64,000 nt of DNA, from NCBI RefSeq assembly GCF_004345645.1, contig NZ_SLWS01000004.1, forward strand, positions 434,001 through 498,000, read 5' to 3'. Origin of the DNA: Actinocrispum wychmicini (GTDB lineage: Bacteria > Actinomycetota > Actinomycetes > Mycobacteriales > Pseudonocardiaceae). Made by a program: the position numbers and the translations under genes. Under the pieces are notes generated by a model. That model was not told where the DNA came from. It saw nothing but the letters and a program-made list of their open reading frames with translations, and ran no database searches. Positions 18,033 through 27,227 of this stretch are shown here, piece by piece (the first letter of the stretch is position 1; every line of letters starts with the position of its first letter).

Positions 18033-20828
18033 TCAAGGGGTGCGCCCCCGCAGGGCGTCGAGTTCATGTTGGACACGGGCGGCGTCCTCAGTGCGGTGTT
18101 GCGCCTGGTACAGCCCCACCGCCTGGTGCCAGGCGGCGCGGGCCTGCTCGTAGTGGCCGAGAGCACTGTGCGGATGGCCAAGGCGGTCGAGGATGTCAGC
18201 CTCCTCACAGGAGTTGCCGAGGTCGCGGTGCAGTGTGAGGGCCTGCTGGTAGTAGTCCAGGGCGAGGATGTACTGGCCGGTCTGGTAGGCGATCAGGCCC
18301 AGACTGTCCAGGTTCCTGGCTTCACCGTGGCGGTTGCGGTGGCTGCGCACCCCCGCGAGGGCGGCCTCGACCGAAACGCGGGCCAGGTCGTAGTCGCCCA
18401 GCCGGGCTTGGAGCCAGCCCACCTGACTGAGCGAGTGGGCCTTCCACACCGGATTGTCGAGGGTTTGGTAGAGGTTCAGTGCCTGGGTGGCGTGTTCCAG
18501 CGCCCGCCGGTCCTCCCCTCGTTGTTCCCAGGCCCACCCGAGAAGCCCGTAGGTGTGGGCTTGACCGGGCCGGTCTCCGATGTCCTCGGCCAGGGCCAGG
18601 GCCCGCCCCAGGTGATGCAGGGCTTCCTCGTGCCTGCCTGCCCTGGCGCAGGCGTGCCCGAGTTGTTGGTGGGCGAGGTGTCGGGCGGCGGGGTCGGCGA
18701 GGTTGTCGGCGGCGGCCAGTCCGGCTCGCCAGGCGGCCACGTTGTCGTGCAGGTGCCCGCGCAGTTCCCGGAACGTGGTCAGGGCCCAGCTCAGGTGCCC
18801 CACGGCCTGGTGCCAGCCGAGTGTGGTGGCGAGGTGGTGGGTGGCCTGCAGGTTGAGGTGCTCGGTGTCGAACCATGTGAACGCGGCCGTGTGGTCGGGG
18901 AACGGCTGGCGGTGGCAGTCGGGCGGCTGCTTGAGGTGGATCGCCGGGCGGTGCGGGGCCAGCAGCCGGTCGCCGGCCAACGCCGTGCGCAGGTAGAAGT
19001 CGACCAGTCGCCGCAGTGCGGTGTCCCGTACGTCGTCGGATTGGTCGGTGTTGGCTTGTTCGGTGGCGTACAGGCGAAGAAGGTCGTGCATGCGGTAGCG
19101 CCCCGGAACCGGTTGGTCGATCAGGTGCGCGGTTTCCAGTTCCCGCATCAGGGGGCGGATCCGCTGGGTGGGCCGTGCGGTGAGGTTCGCGGCGGCGGGC
19201 AGGCTGATGTCCGGTCCGGGCGCCAGCCCGAGGAGTCCGAACGCGCGAGCCGCGTCCGGCGGCAGGGCATGGTAGGACCAGGAGAACACCGCGCGCAGGC
19301 TGGCAGGTAGTTCCCCGGTGTCCAGAGCGTCCAGCCGGGTGGCCGAGTCCCGGATCTCCGCGGCCAGAGTGGCCAGCGGCAGGGCCGGATCGGTGGTCGC
19401 GCGGGCCGCGATGATCCCCAGGGCCAACGGGAAGCCGGCGCAGTGCTGGAGCAGATCGGCCACGGCGTGCGGCTCGGCGGCGACCCGGTCCGCGCCCAGG
19501 TGGGTGCTCAGGAGTTGGCGTGCCTCGTCGTCGGTGAGCACGTCGAGGGCGAGGGGGCGGGCGCCGTGGCTGGTGATGAGGGCGGGCAGGGTGTTGCGGC
19601 TGGTGATCACCACCGTGACGGTGGGACTGCCGGGGAGCAGCGGGGTGACCTGAGCCGTGTCGAGGGCGTTGTCCAGCAGCACGAGCATGCGTTTGTCGGC
19701 GATCAGGCTGCGGTACAGCGCCGTCTGGGCGTCCAGCTCCTGCGGGATCGCGGCCGGCTCGACGCCGAGGGCGTTCAGGAACCCACGTAGCGCGACCGCC
19801 GGGTCGAGGGGGTGGCTGGTGGGGTCGAAGCCGCGCAGGTTGACGAAGAACTGCCCGTCGGGGAACCGGTGCACGTTGACGTGCGCCCAGTGCAGGGCGA
19901 GCCAGGTCTTGCCGATGCCCCCGGTGCCGCCGATGGCGGAGATCACCACCGTGCCGCCGGCGTCGACTCGGGCGGCCATCGCGTCGGTGAGCGCGGCCAG
20001 TTCGCCGGCGCGGCCGGTGAAGAACCGCGGCGAGGCGGGTAGCTGCCGCGGCATAGGTGACCGTGCGGATTTCGGTGGGTTGGTGGGGACCGTCACGGTG
20101 GAGTCGGCGGTCAGGATCAGCTGGTGCAGTCGCTGGAGCACCGGACTGGGGTCGGTGCCGAGTTCCTCGGCCAGCCGTCGGCGGGCCTGGTCGTAGTGCT
20201 GCAGGGCTTCGGCTTGGCGACCGCTGCGATACAACGCGAGCATGAGCTGTCCGGCCACCCGCTCGTCCAACGGGTGCGCGACGGCCAAGGCGGTCAGGTC
20301 GGAGAGCAACCCGGTGTGCTGACCGACGCGTAGCCGCAGGTCCACGTGGTCCAGTTCAGCGGCCAACCGCTGCTGGTCCAGGTCGGCGCGGACGGTGTTG
20401 ATCCACGGCGTGTCCAGACCTGTGCACACATCCCCCCGCCACAACCCGAACGCCTCCTGGAAGAAGGCCGGCGCGCGGTCGTCGTCACCGGCGCGGGCGT
20501 TGGCGAGCAGTCGACGCAGCCGGTGCAAGTCCACCGTGTCCTCGTCGACGACCAGCTCGTACCCGCCAACCCTGCGCGCGATACGGACCTCGTCGGCCGT
20601 GTGCAAAGCCCGGCGCAGGCGGGACAGGTAGCCGTAGAGCGTGGCTCGGCCGCCGCCCGGAATCCGCTCGCCCCAAGCACGGTCGAGGAGCTGATCGGCT
20701 GACAGCCACTGGTTGGCCTCGATCAGCAGCACGGCCAGCACCCACCGCTGCCGAGCATGGCCCAACTCGACCTGCCGACCGTCGACCCACGCCTCCACCG
20801 GGCCCAACACGCGGAACTCCACCGTCAT
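18033..20828 (-). CDS. AfsR/SARP family regulator with NB-ARC and TPR domains
   Basis: A 931-residue regulator of the AfsR type: an OmpR-like winged helix at residues 1-95, a bacterial transcriptional activation domain (BTAD) to about 250, an NB-ARC ATPase with GTGGIGKTWLALHW and LLDNA, and TPR repeats in the last 350 residues. The ATG at 20828 has GAGGGG nine bases upstream. Family members switch on specialised-metabolite clusters by binding direct repeats near -35. It lies 340 bases from the ATP-grasp gene that begins the biosynthetic locus, so it is a candidate pathway activator. Confidence 0.93.
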   Translation of the reverse strand: MTVEFRVLGPVEAWVDGRQVELGHARQRWVLAVLLIEANQWLSADQLLDRAWGERIPGGGRATLYGYLSRLRRALHTADEVRIARRVGGYELVVDEDTVDLHRLRRLLANARAGDDDRAPAFFQEAFGLWRGDVCTGLDTPWINTVRADLDQQRLAAELDHVDLRLRVGQHTGLLSDLTALAVAHPLDERVAGQLMLALYRSGRQAEALQHYDQARRRLAEELGTDPSPVLQRLHQLILTADSTVTVPTNPPKSARSPMPRQLPASPRFFTGRAGELAALTDAMAARVDAGGTVVISAIGGTGGIGKTWLALHWAHVNVHRFPDGQFFVNLRGFDPTSHPLDPAVALRGFLNALGVEPAAIPQELDAQTALYRSLIADKRMLVLLDNALDTAQVTPLLPGSPTVTVVITSRNTLPALITSHGARPLALDVLTDDEARQLLSTHLGADRVAAEPHAVADLLQHCAGFPLALGIIAARATTDPALPLATLAAEIRDSATRLDALDTGELPASLRAVFSWSYHALPPDAARAFGLLGLAPGPDISLPAAANLTARPTQRIRPLMRELETAHLIDQPVPGRYRMHDLLRLYATEQANTDQSDDVRDTALRRLVDFYLRTALAGDRLLAPHRPAIHLKQPPDCHRQPFPDHTAAFTWFDTEHLNLQATHHLATTLGWHQAVGHLSWALTTFRELRGHLHDNVAAWRAGLAAADNLADPAARHLAHQQLGHACARAGRHEEALHHLGRALALAEDIGDRPGQAHTYGLLGWAWEQRGEDRRALEHATQALNLYQTLDNPVWKAHSLSQVGWLQARLGDYDLARVSVEAALAGVRSHRNRHGEARNLDSLGLIAYQTGQYILALDYYQQALTLHRDLGNSCEEADILDRLGHPHSALGHYEQARAAWHQAVGLYQAQHRTEDAARVQHELDALRGRTP

Positions 20829-21170
20829 CGCTGACATCCCCTCACCCGCCGGCGACCCTGGGTGTCTGCTTAGCAAGACGCGCCCGCGGGTTGCAGGTTT
20901 CTCGCAGGTTTCCCCCCGATCAGCCCAGCAGGGTGATGGACGCGGCGGGACGGGCCCCGCGTCGTGAACACACCGACCGGACGCCGATGTCGCAGGGGGT
21001 GGCGTTCGGGCCGACCCGTCCCGCCGCGACCTCAGCGTTCAACGGTCCCGACCCGCGTCACTCGATGGAGTGTTCTTTCGCGCGAGAGCGGGCCGGTCGC
21101 ACCGCTGCTGATAAGTTGAAGATATGCCAGCGTGGCCGGCCGCTCGGTCTACCTCGCGTGGGCCTGCTAG
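20829..21170. other. Divergent promoter region between the SARP gene and the ATP-grasp gene
   Basis: About 340 bases without a gene. Apart from the direct repeat at 20893-20912 I see no clear promoter box. Some weak open frames cross it but none has recognisable coding features. Confidence 0.6.
20893..20912. promoter_or_regulatory. 11-bp-spaced direct repeat, candidate SARP box
   Basis: GCAGGTTTC occurs at 20893-20901 and again at 20904-20912, exactly 11 bases apart, one helical turn. SARP proteins characteristically bind direct repeats at 11- or 22-base intervals. The pair lies 65-84 bases upstream of the SARP start codon and could serve it, the divergent ATP-grasp gene, or both. Confidence 0.45.
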
Positions 21171-22859
21171 ATGATCGACTGTCGGCGCGTCGCGCGCTCG
21201 TCACTCCATCCATTGACCGGCGAGTCACACGAATGGGTCGTTGTGGACGAGGGCAGGTCGATCCCGTGGACCAGCTATGCCGGTCCACTTCGCCTGAGTC
21301 AGGCCGACTTCGCCGGTGCGTGCCGCACGCTGCTCGCGATCGAGCCGGCGGACGTGCCGGACGTCGCACTGGACCACGCCGAGATCGGCTCCGCGGATGG
21401 GCCCGAGCGGCGGATCATCCTCCATTCCACCACGCCGACCACGCGCGGCTTCGAGACCGATCTCGCGGCCATGGCGGAGGGACGGGTTCCGGTTGACATC
21501 ACCACCTACACCGAGACCCGTGCGCTCTACCTGGCCCGCCCCGGCGATCTGGCCGTCGGCCGGCTGCGGCCGTGGCGGCTCGCCCCCACTGCGCCCGGCG
21601 TCGAGCGACTCGCCTTGGACGACACGGATCACTACTACATGTCCCACGCTTTGCTGCACCGAGCCGTCAACCGGGGTGAGCGGGATCCTGTTCTGGCTCG
21701 GCTGATCGCCTGGCTGCGTGAACGTCGGGCGACGGTGCTTTCGGTGTACGACTTCGAGCCGGAGTTGCAACTGCTGGTCGCGTGGCTGGCGCGACGAGCA
21801 GGAGTCCACCGGGTCCGCGTCGACGCCAACGACCCCCGCCTCGTGGCGTGGAACCGCAAGGGAACGCTGCACCCCACCGTCGAGGCGGCGCTGGCGGTCG
21901 ACGTCGACCCGACTGCTGACCCGACGCGGGCACTTGACCTGGAGCGCCGAGCAAGCGACGCCTTTCGGATCCTGGGCGAACCACTCGCGGTCCTCCCGGG
22001 TTACACGGTCACCCGGCACTCCGGCCGCGACGCCTTCCACCAGGACTTCTTGCGCGCCGGAAAGCTGTTGAGCGAGCGCTACGGCCTGACACAGGCGTGT
22101 CTGAAACCGTCCGAGGGGGGCGACGGCGGACGGATTGTCGTCGGCATCGACCTCGCCGACCATGCCCGCCTCGCGGAACTCGCCTCCCGCGCCTGGACGT
22201 CAGGCGGCGACCAGGTCATCGAGGCACACGTCACCTACTTGCAACGGGACGTCAACGGCGAGCGGATCCCGGTGGCTCCGTCAACCCATCTCCGGGACGG
22301 CAGTGTGCTGGACGGTCTGACGCTGCAGTTCATGCGCGGACCGTCCTGGAAGGGCAACATCTACGTCGACCGCCCAGGCTGGCAGGCGCTCGGGCTGGGT
22401 CGCGCCGCGTACGACGAGATCCGCGCCGAGATGGCCGCGCTGACCGGTCGGCTGCGCCACCATGGACTGGTCCAGGCGGGCATCGACTTCGCCGTCGGCA
22501 CCCTGGGCGGCAGGTTCGAGGACACGGTCGTCGTCGCGATTCAGGACATCAACGCCAAGCTGACCGGAGCGGTGCTCCTGCGCGAGTTCATGGCCCGGCA
22601 CCCCATCGACACCAGCGCCGGAGCCGCGACACGAGTCTTCCGGCCGGCCGCCTCGGCCACCCCGTCCGCTGTCCAGCACCACCTGTCGACCAAGCCGGCC
22701 GGCGGCACCCGCCGCGAACTCATCGCCACGGTTCCCGGACGCTGGGGAATGCTCGCGGTGACCGGCGCGACACCGCTTGAGGCAGGCGCGCTCGCCTTGA
22801 CCGCTGAACAGGACCTCATCGCTGAAGGTCTCGCGGCGGACGGGTGGCCTACGCGGTGA
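21171..22859 (+). CDS. ATP-grasp enzyme, PGM1-like carboxylate-amine ligase candidate
   Basis: A 562-residue protein with a pre-ATP-grasp region to about residue 250 and an ATP-grasp core. ATP-contact Lys is K312 in CLKPSEGGDGG; the hinge position is VIEAHVTY (E351); the metal ligands lie in QAGIDFAVG (D439) and QDINAKLTGAV (D459/N461), the last being the family's closing signature. The layout recalls PGM1-type peptide ligases, which join an amino acid to a carboxylate using ATP. The start is uncertain: the ATG has no ribosome site and a TTG at codon 15 is possible. It converges on the N-acetyltransferase with 13 bases between stops, so it probably belongs to the same pathway. Confidence 0.65.
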   Translation: MIDCRRVARSSLHPLTGESHEWVVVDEGRSIPWTSYAGPLRLSQADFAGACRTLLAIEPADVPDVALDHAEIGSADGPERRIILHSTTPTTRGFETDLAAMAEGRVPVDITTYTETRALYLARPGDLAVGRLRPWRLAPTAPGVERLALDDTDHYYMSHALLHRAVNRGERDPVLARLIAWLRERRATVLSVYDFEPELQLLVAWLARRAGVHRVRVDANDPRLVAWNRKGTLHPTVEAALAVDVDPTADPTRALDLERRASDAFRILGEPLAVLPGYTVTRHSGRDAFHQDFLRAGKLLSERYGLTQACLKPSEGGDGGRIVVGIDLADHARLAELASRAWTSGGDQVIEAHVTYLQRDVNGERIPVAPSTHLRDGSVLDGLTLQFMRGPSWKGNIYVDRPGWQALGLGRAAYDEIRAEMAALTGRLRHHGLVQAGIDFAVGTLGGRFEDTVVVAIQDINAKLTGAVLLREFMARHPIDTSAGAATRVFRPAASATPSAVQHHLSTKPAGGTRRELIATVPGRWGMLAVTGATPLEAGALALTAEQDLIAEGLAADGWPTR

Positions 22860-22872
22860 GCTCGCGGACGCC

Positions 22873-23718
22873 TCAGGAACGGGCTGCGTCGGCCAGCCAG
22901 GTTTCGTGCTGACGACAGGCGTTGTCCCACAGGCCGGCGACGTCGATGCCGTCGAGCGGAATAAGAAACTCGTTGGCCAGGACGTCGGCGAGGTCGTCCA
23001 TCGAGTCGAGTACCCGCCGGTGCTGTCCATAGGGGACCGCGGGGCCGGCGTGGGTGAGCGTCCGAGCCCGGAGCACCGCGGTGCGATCAACCTCGGTTCG
23101 CCCGGCCAGCAGGGTCTGGACGAACATGGAGTCCGGCGAGTCCACCCGCCACGCGCACGCTTCGACGAAGTCCGCCACCTCCAGCGGCGCGCACCGCAGG
23201 TCGAAGGACGTGAAAGCGCTGTTCGGGTGGTGGCGGAACTGCCACAGGTCGTCGCCGAGGTGCCGCACCTCGTAGGAGAACCGGCTCTGTCGGTGCACGC
23301 CCGGCCGCAGCGGGACCGGCAGCAGGAATCCGTCCATCAGGCCGACGTCGGCGATCCACCGTTCGCCGGCCAGGTCGACCAGCAGCGGCATGTGGTTGCG
23401 CCAAGCGGATTCACCGCGGATCTCCCGGTCAACCGCGGCCTCGACGACCATGACCGAGAAGCCGAGTGCTCGCAGGACCAGCGCCAGCATGGCGTTCAGT
23501 TCGTAGCAGAACCCGCCGCGACGCCGGGTGATGAGCTTGTCGATCAGTTCGTCCGGCGCGAGGGACACCGGGCGGCCGAGTTGGATGTCGATGTTCTCGT
23601 AGGGCACCGTGCTCGACCAGGCGCGGTGTACAGTCCGCAGTCCCGCCAGGTCGGCGCGCACCGGTTCGTCGATCCCGAGTCGGGCGAGCGCGGCGCGCAC
23701 GTCGACTTCCGTGGTCAT
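22873..23718 (-). CDS. Arylamine N-acetyltransferase family acyltransferase
   Basis: A 281-residue NAT family protein with the full Cys-His-Asp triad: C71 in RRRGGFCYELN, H109 in NHMPLLVD and D124 in ADVGLMDG. The length matches the family. Classical members acetylate arylamines or hydrazines from acetyl-CoA, and relatives in antibiotic clusters (RifF type) form amides. Hydrazine acetylation would fit a cluster predicted to make N-N bonds; this is inference. Its start overlaps the stop of the transporter-ligase gene (ATGA), making it the last gene of the operon. Confidence 0.93.
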   Translation of the reverse strand: MTTEVDVRAALARLGIDEPVRADLAGLRTVHRAWSSTVPYENIDIQLGRPVSLAPDELIDKLITRRRGGFCYELNAMLALVLRALGFSVMVVEAAVDREIRGESAWRNHMPLLVDLAGERWIADVGLMDGFLLPVPLRPGVHRQSRFSYEVRHLGDDLWQFRHHPNSAFTSFDLRCAPLEVADFVEACAWRVDSPDSMFVQTLLAGRTEVDRTAVLRARTLTHAGPAVPYGQHRRVLDSMDDLADVLANEFLIPLDGIDVAGLWDNACRQHETWLADAARS

Positions 23719-25880
23719 CGGCGCATCGCTGGTGCGCTGCGGTCGTAGAGGCGGTGTTCGATCTGCCGCAGCTGGTGGTAGTCGGCCAGGACCTGGTCCG
23801 GGTCGTCCGAGATCAGGTAGACGAACCCGGGTGACGTGACGACGTCGATGGTGCGTGTCAGTGGATGCCCGGGCGGGTGTGCCATCACCATGTAAGCGTA
23901 TGACGGCAGTGCGCGCAGCGCGGCGAGAGCCTCGTCGGCGGGCATCACGCCGTGGTCGATGGGGTTGATCAACGACACGTGCCGCGGTCGTTGCAGCAGC
24001 CGGTACGCGGTGCGGGGGAGACGGTCGAACTCAGCGGGTTTCGCCGCGGCCAGCGCCAGCAGGTCGACCTGGCTGGTGCCGAGACAACGGACGTTGATCT
24101 CCGGCACCTGTCCGCCGCCGAGGCGGGCGCCGCATTCCACCAGCACCGGCCCGCGTTCGGTCAGCATCACCTCGGTGTGCCCCGCGCCGTTGCGGATCTG
24201 CAGCGCGTCCAGCACCTGGTGGGTGTACCGCTCGACGCGCACGGCGTCTGGATCGTCCGGTGACTGCGGTTCGTGGTAGTCGAAGATGACGTGCCCGTCG
24301 GGCAGCCGTCGCTTGTAGTACCGCCAGATCTCCGCGGTGTGATGCCGGCCCTCGCGGCTCACCGTGTTGACGAAGTACTCGTCGCCGGCCAGGAACTCCT
24401 GCGCGAGCACCGCGGTGTTGGCCTGCCCGTAGCGGTCCGCGCTGGCCATGATCCGCTGGTGCACCTCGCGGACCTCGTCCGGTCCGGAACAGACTACGAC
24501 GTTGTCGGTGCCCGCGCTGGCCACCGGTTTCAGCACGACAGGCCAGCCGTTCTCGGTCCGCGCCCACGCGATCAGCTCGTCGACGTCGGCGGACACGATC
24601 GTGGCCGCGTGCGCCAGGCCGGCGTCACGCAGAGCCAACACCATGTCGTGCTTGTTCCGACGGGCCGCGGGACGGCTCATCCCGTTGCCCGGCGTGCCCA
24701 ACTCGGCGGACAGGTGGTCGGCCAGCAGGACGCCGGACTCCGCGCCCGCGATGACCTGGCTGACGCGAAGCCTGCGCAACGCCGCCGCGGTGGCCGTGAT
24801 GTCGCCGTCATGCTGGACGTCGGCCGCGAAACCAGCCGCGGTCAACGTCAGGTGCACGTCCGGTCGGGGTGACCGCACGTGCACGCATTCGGCGTCTTGG
24901 GCGGCCAGTGCCGCCGGCAGATGGCTGGCGGTGGAGTAGGCGTCGACAACGGCGACTCGGCGCGGCCGGGCGCGGATCTCCGCGCGGTGACGGGCCAGCA
25001 CTCCCACTGCGACCAGGACGGTGATGCCGAGCACGGCCAGCAGGGACAGGGGAGCGACGTGCAGCCGTGGATCCAGGGACTCCAGGCCGATGGTGAACGC
25101 CGGGCCGAGGCAGATCAGCAGGGACACAGTGGTCGGCTCGACGTGCTTGACGCTGATCTGCAACAGGTACAGCGGCACGACCACGGAGATGACGGCGAGC
25201 ACGAGGCCGGGGCCGAGCGACTCGACCACCGCCGGCCGGGGTGTCACCCCCACCGCGGCCCAGCTCACCACGATCATCAGGAAGAACCGCACCGACATCA
25301 CCGAACTGGGGGAGTACCCGTTCTCGCTCAGTCGCTTGGAGAACACGATGTTCCCGGCGGACGCCAGGCCGGACACCACGGCGAGGGCGACCCCCACCAC
25401 CGCGCTGCGGAACCCGATGTCGCCGACCGCGCTGTGCCCGGTCACCGAACCCCAGGTCAGCACGACGATCAAGGCGAAGATGCCGACCGACGCGCCGATC
25501 TCGGCCAGGACCACCGGGTGCCCGCGGCGCAGCCAGGTGCCGGCCAGCGCGAGGAACACCGGGGTGACGGCGAGGCTGATCACGCCGACGACCGCGGGTT
25601 CCAGGTACTTCAGCGAGAACAGCACGGTCAACCAGGCGGCGGCGGTCGTCACGTTCAGCGCGAGCACTTCACGGGGATGGCTGCGCAGCGGGTCGAGGAC
25701 GCCGGGGCCCAGCCGAATCGTACCGAGGGTGAGGAACACCAAGCCGGCCAGCGTGAACGAGATCGCGGCGATGGTGACCGGGCTGAGCGTCTGGAAGACC
25801 GCGCCGGCGTACACGTTGACGACCGCCGTCATGAACGCGTAGCCGATGACCGGGTAAACCCCACGAGCGGTATGTGACAT
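23715..25880 (-). CDS. EamA/DMT exporter fused to an ATP-grasp ligase
   Basis: A 721-residue two-part protein. Residues 8-295 hold about ten hydrophobic helices in the EamA drug/metabolite exporter pattern. Residues 308-700 are a soluble ATP-grasp enzyme with K410 in RNKHDM, K451 in VVLKPVASAGTDN, the hinge QEFLAGDEYFVNTV and the closing signature VECGARLGGGQVPEIN, as in BacD-type L-amino-acid ligases. Both halves look complete, and no frameshift joins them. A membrane-bound ligase that hands its product straight to an exporter is the simplest reading. The ATG at 25880 is 18 bases after the aminotransferase stop; its end overlaps the NAT gene. Confidence 0.9.
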   Translation of the reverse strand: MSHTARGVYPVIGYAFMTAVVNVYAGAVFQTLSPVTIAAISFTLAGLVFLTLGTIRLGPGVLDPLRSHPREVLALNVTTAAAWLTVLFSLKYLEPAVVGVISLAVTPVFLALAGTWLRRGHPVVLAEIGASVGIFALIVVLTWGSVTGHSAVGDIGFRSAVVGVALAVVSGLASAGNIVFSKRLSENGYSPSSVMSVRFFLMIVVSWAAVGVTPRPAVVESLGPGLVLAVISVVVPLYLLQISVKHVEPTTVSLLICLGPAFTIGLESLDPRLHVAPLSLLAVLGITVLVAVGVLARHRAEIRARPRRVAVVDAYSTASHLPAALAAQDAECVHVRSPRPDVHLTLTAAGFAADVQHDGDITATAAALRRLRVSQVIAGAESGVLLADHLSAELGTPGNGMSRPAARRNKHDMVLALRDAGLAHAATIVSADVDELIAWARTENGWPVVLKPVASAGTDNVVVCSGPDEVREVHQRIMASADRYGQANTAVLAQEFLAGDEYFVNTVSREGRHHTAEIWRYYKRRLPDGHVIFDYHEPQSPDDPDAVRVERYTHQVLDALQIRNGAGHTEVMLTERGPVLVECGARLGGGQVPEINVRCLGTSQVDLLALAAAKPAEFDRLPRTAYRLLQRPRHVSLINPIDHGVMPADEALAALRALPSYAYMVMAHPPGHPLTRTIDVVTSPGFVYLISDDPDQVLADYHQLRQIEHRLYDRSAPAMRR

Positions 25881-25898
25881 CGGGACCTCCGACCGTTT

Positions 25899-27194
25899 CT
25901 ACGCCGCCGTCGCCGCGGCGACGGCAGCGTCCAGGATGTGCAGTCCCTCGGCGAGGTTCTCCTGGGAGATCAGCAACGACGGCAGGAGCTTGACGACCTC
26001 GTCGCGCGGACCCGACGTCTCGACCAGCAGACCGCGGTCGAACGCGGCCCGGCAGACGTTCGCGGCCAGTCCGGGTTCGGCGAACTCGACACCGTGGAAC
26101 AAGCCGCGGCCGCGATGGACCGCACCAGCGGCCACGTGCCGGTGGCAGAGGGTGGTGAGGTTGTCGGTCACCACCGCGCCTTTCTGCTCGGTGCTGTGCC
26201 GCAGCCGTTCGTCCGACCAGTACTCGCGCAGTGCGGCCGTCGCCGTGACGAACGCGGGGTTGCTGCCGCGGAACGTGCCGTTGTGTTCGCCGGGGCTCCA
26301 CACGTCCAGCTCGCGCCGGAACAGCGTGATCGCCATCGGCAGGCCGAACCCGCTGAGCGACTTGGACAGGCACACGATGTCGGGGGTGATGCCGGCGTAC
26401 TCGAAACTGAAGAACGGGCCGGTCCGGCCGCAGCCCGCCTGGATGTCGTCGACGATCAGCACGACCTCGAACCGGGCGCACAGGCTCGCCAGCCGTCGCA
26501 TCCACGCCGCGCTGGCCGTGTTGACCCCGCCTTCACCCTGCACGGTCTCCACGATCACGCCGGCGGGCATGTCGACTCCGCTGCCCGGATCGGCGAGCAG
26601 GTCCTCCAACAGGTCCAAACCGGACACACCATGGCGTCCGAAACCCTCGTAGGGCAACCGAAGCACGTGGTCGAGCGGCACGCCCGCACCCGCGCGCTTG
26701 TCGCTGTTGGCGGTGACCGCCAACGCGCCGAGGCTCATGCCGTGGAACGAACGGGTGAACGCGACCGCGGTGTGCCGGCCGGTCACCTTGCGGGCCAGCT
26801 TCAGGGCGGCTTCGACGGAGTTGGCGCCTGTCGGCCCGGTGAACTGTACGCGATAGTCCAGTCCGCGCGGAGCGAGCACGATGTCCCGCAACACGCGCAG
26901 GAACGCGGCTTTCGCCTCGGTCATCATGTCCAGGCTGTGCACCAGCCCACCGCCGGTCAGGTATTCGACCAGCGGTTCGCGCAGCGCTGGGTTGTCGTGT
27001 CCGTAGTTGAGCGCGCCCGCGCCGGTGAAGAAGTCCAAATAGGACTTACCGTCGGCGGAACGCAGCCGGTCGCCGCCCGCGGTGGCGAATGTCGTCGGCC
27101 AGGCGCGGCTGTAGGAACGCACCTCCGATTCCAGCTCCGAACCGTCGGCCACGACGGTGACAGGCCTGGTGAAGCTCACGTCGGATCGAGCCAC
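25899..27194 (-). CDS. Class III aminotransferase, diaminobutyrate-2-oxoglutarate type (EctB-like)
   Basis: A 431-residue PLP fold-type I aminotransferase. The EctB-type landmarks are the N-terminal RSYSRAWPTTF, FFTGAGALNYGHDNP, VQFTGPTGANSVEAALKLAR, IVDDIQAGCGRTG (PLP-ring Asp) and CLSKSLSGFGLPMAI with the Schiff-base Lys K278. EctB enzymes convert L-aspartate semialdehyde and glutamate to L-2,4-diaminobutyrate. No ectA or ectC is adjacent, so the gene serves a dedicated pathway, not ectoine synthesis. It is the central amino-acid supply candidate of the cluster, though the substrate is inferred from similarity only. Confidence 0.88.
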   Translation of the reverse strand: MARSDVSFTRPVTVVADGSELESEVRSYSRAWPTTFATAGGDRLRSADGKSYLDFFTGAGALNYGHDNPALREPLVEYLTGGGLVHSLDMMTEAKAAFLRVLRDIVLAPRGLDYRVQFTGPTGANSVEAALKLARKVTGRHTAVAFTRSFHGMSLGALAVTANSDKRAGAGVPLDHVLRLPYEGFGRHGVSGLDLLEDLLADPGSGVDMPAGVIVETVQGEGGVNTASAAWMRRLASLCARFEVVLIVDDIQAGCGRTGPFFSFEYAGITPDIVCLSKSLSGFGLPMAITLFRRELDVWSPGEHNGTFRGSNPAFVTATAALREYWSDERLRHSTEQKGAVVTDNLTTLCHRHVAAGAVHRGRGLFHGVEFAEPGLAANVCRAAFDRGLLVETSGPRDEVVKLLPSLLISQENLAEGLHILDAAVAAATAA

Positions 27195-27227
27195 AGTGAT
27201 CGTCCTCCCCTCCGGAACACGCGGGCG

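Noticed and set aside
25899..27194. Ectoine biosynthesis
   Set aside because: Only an EctB-like gene is present; ectA, ectC and ectD are absent from the surroundings.
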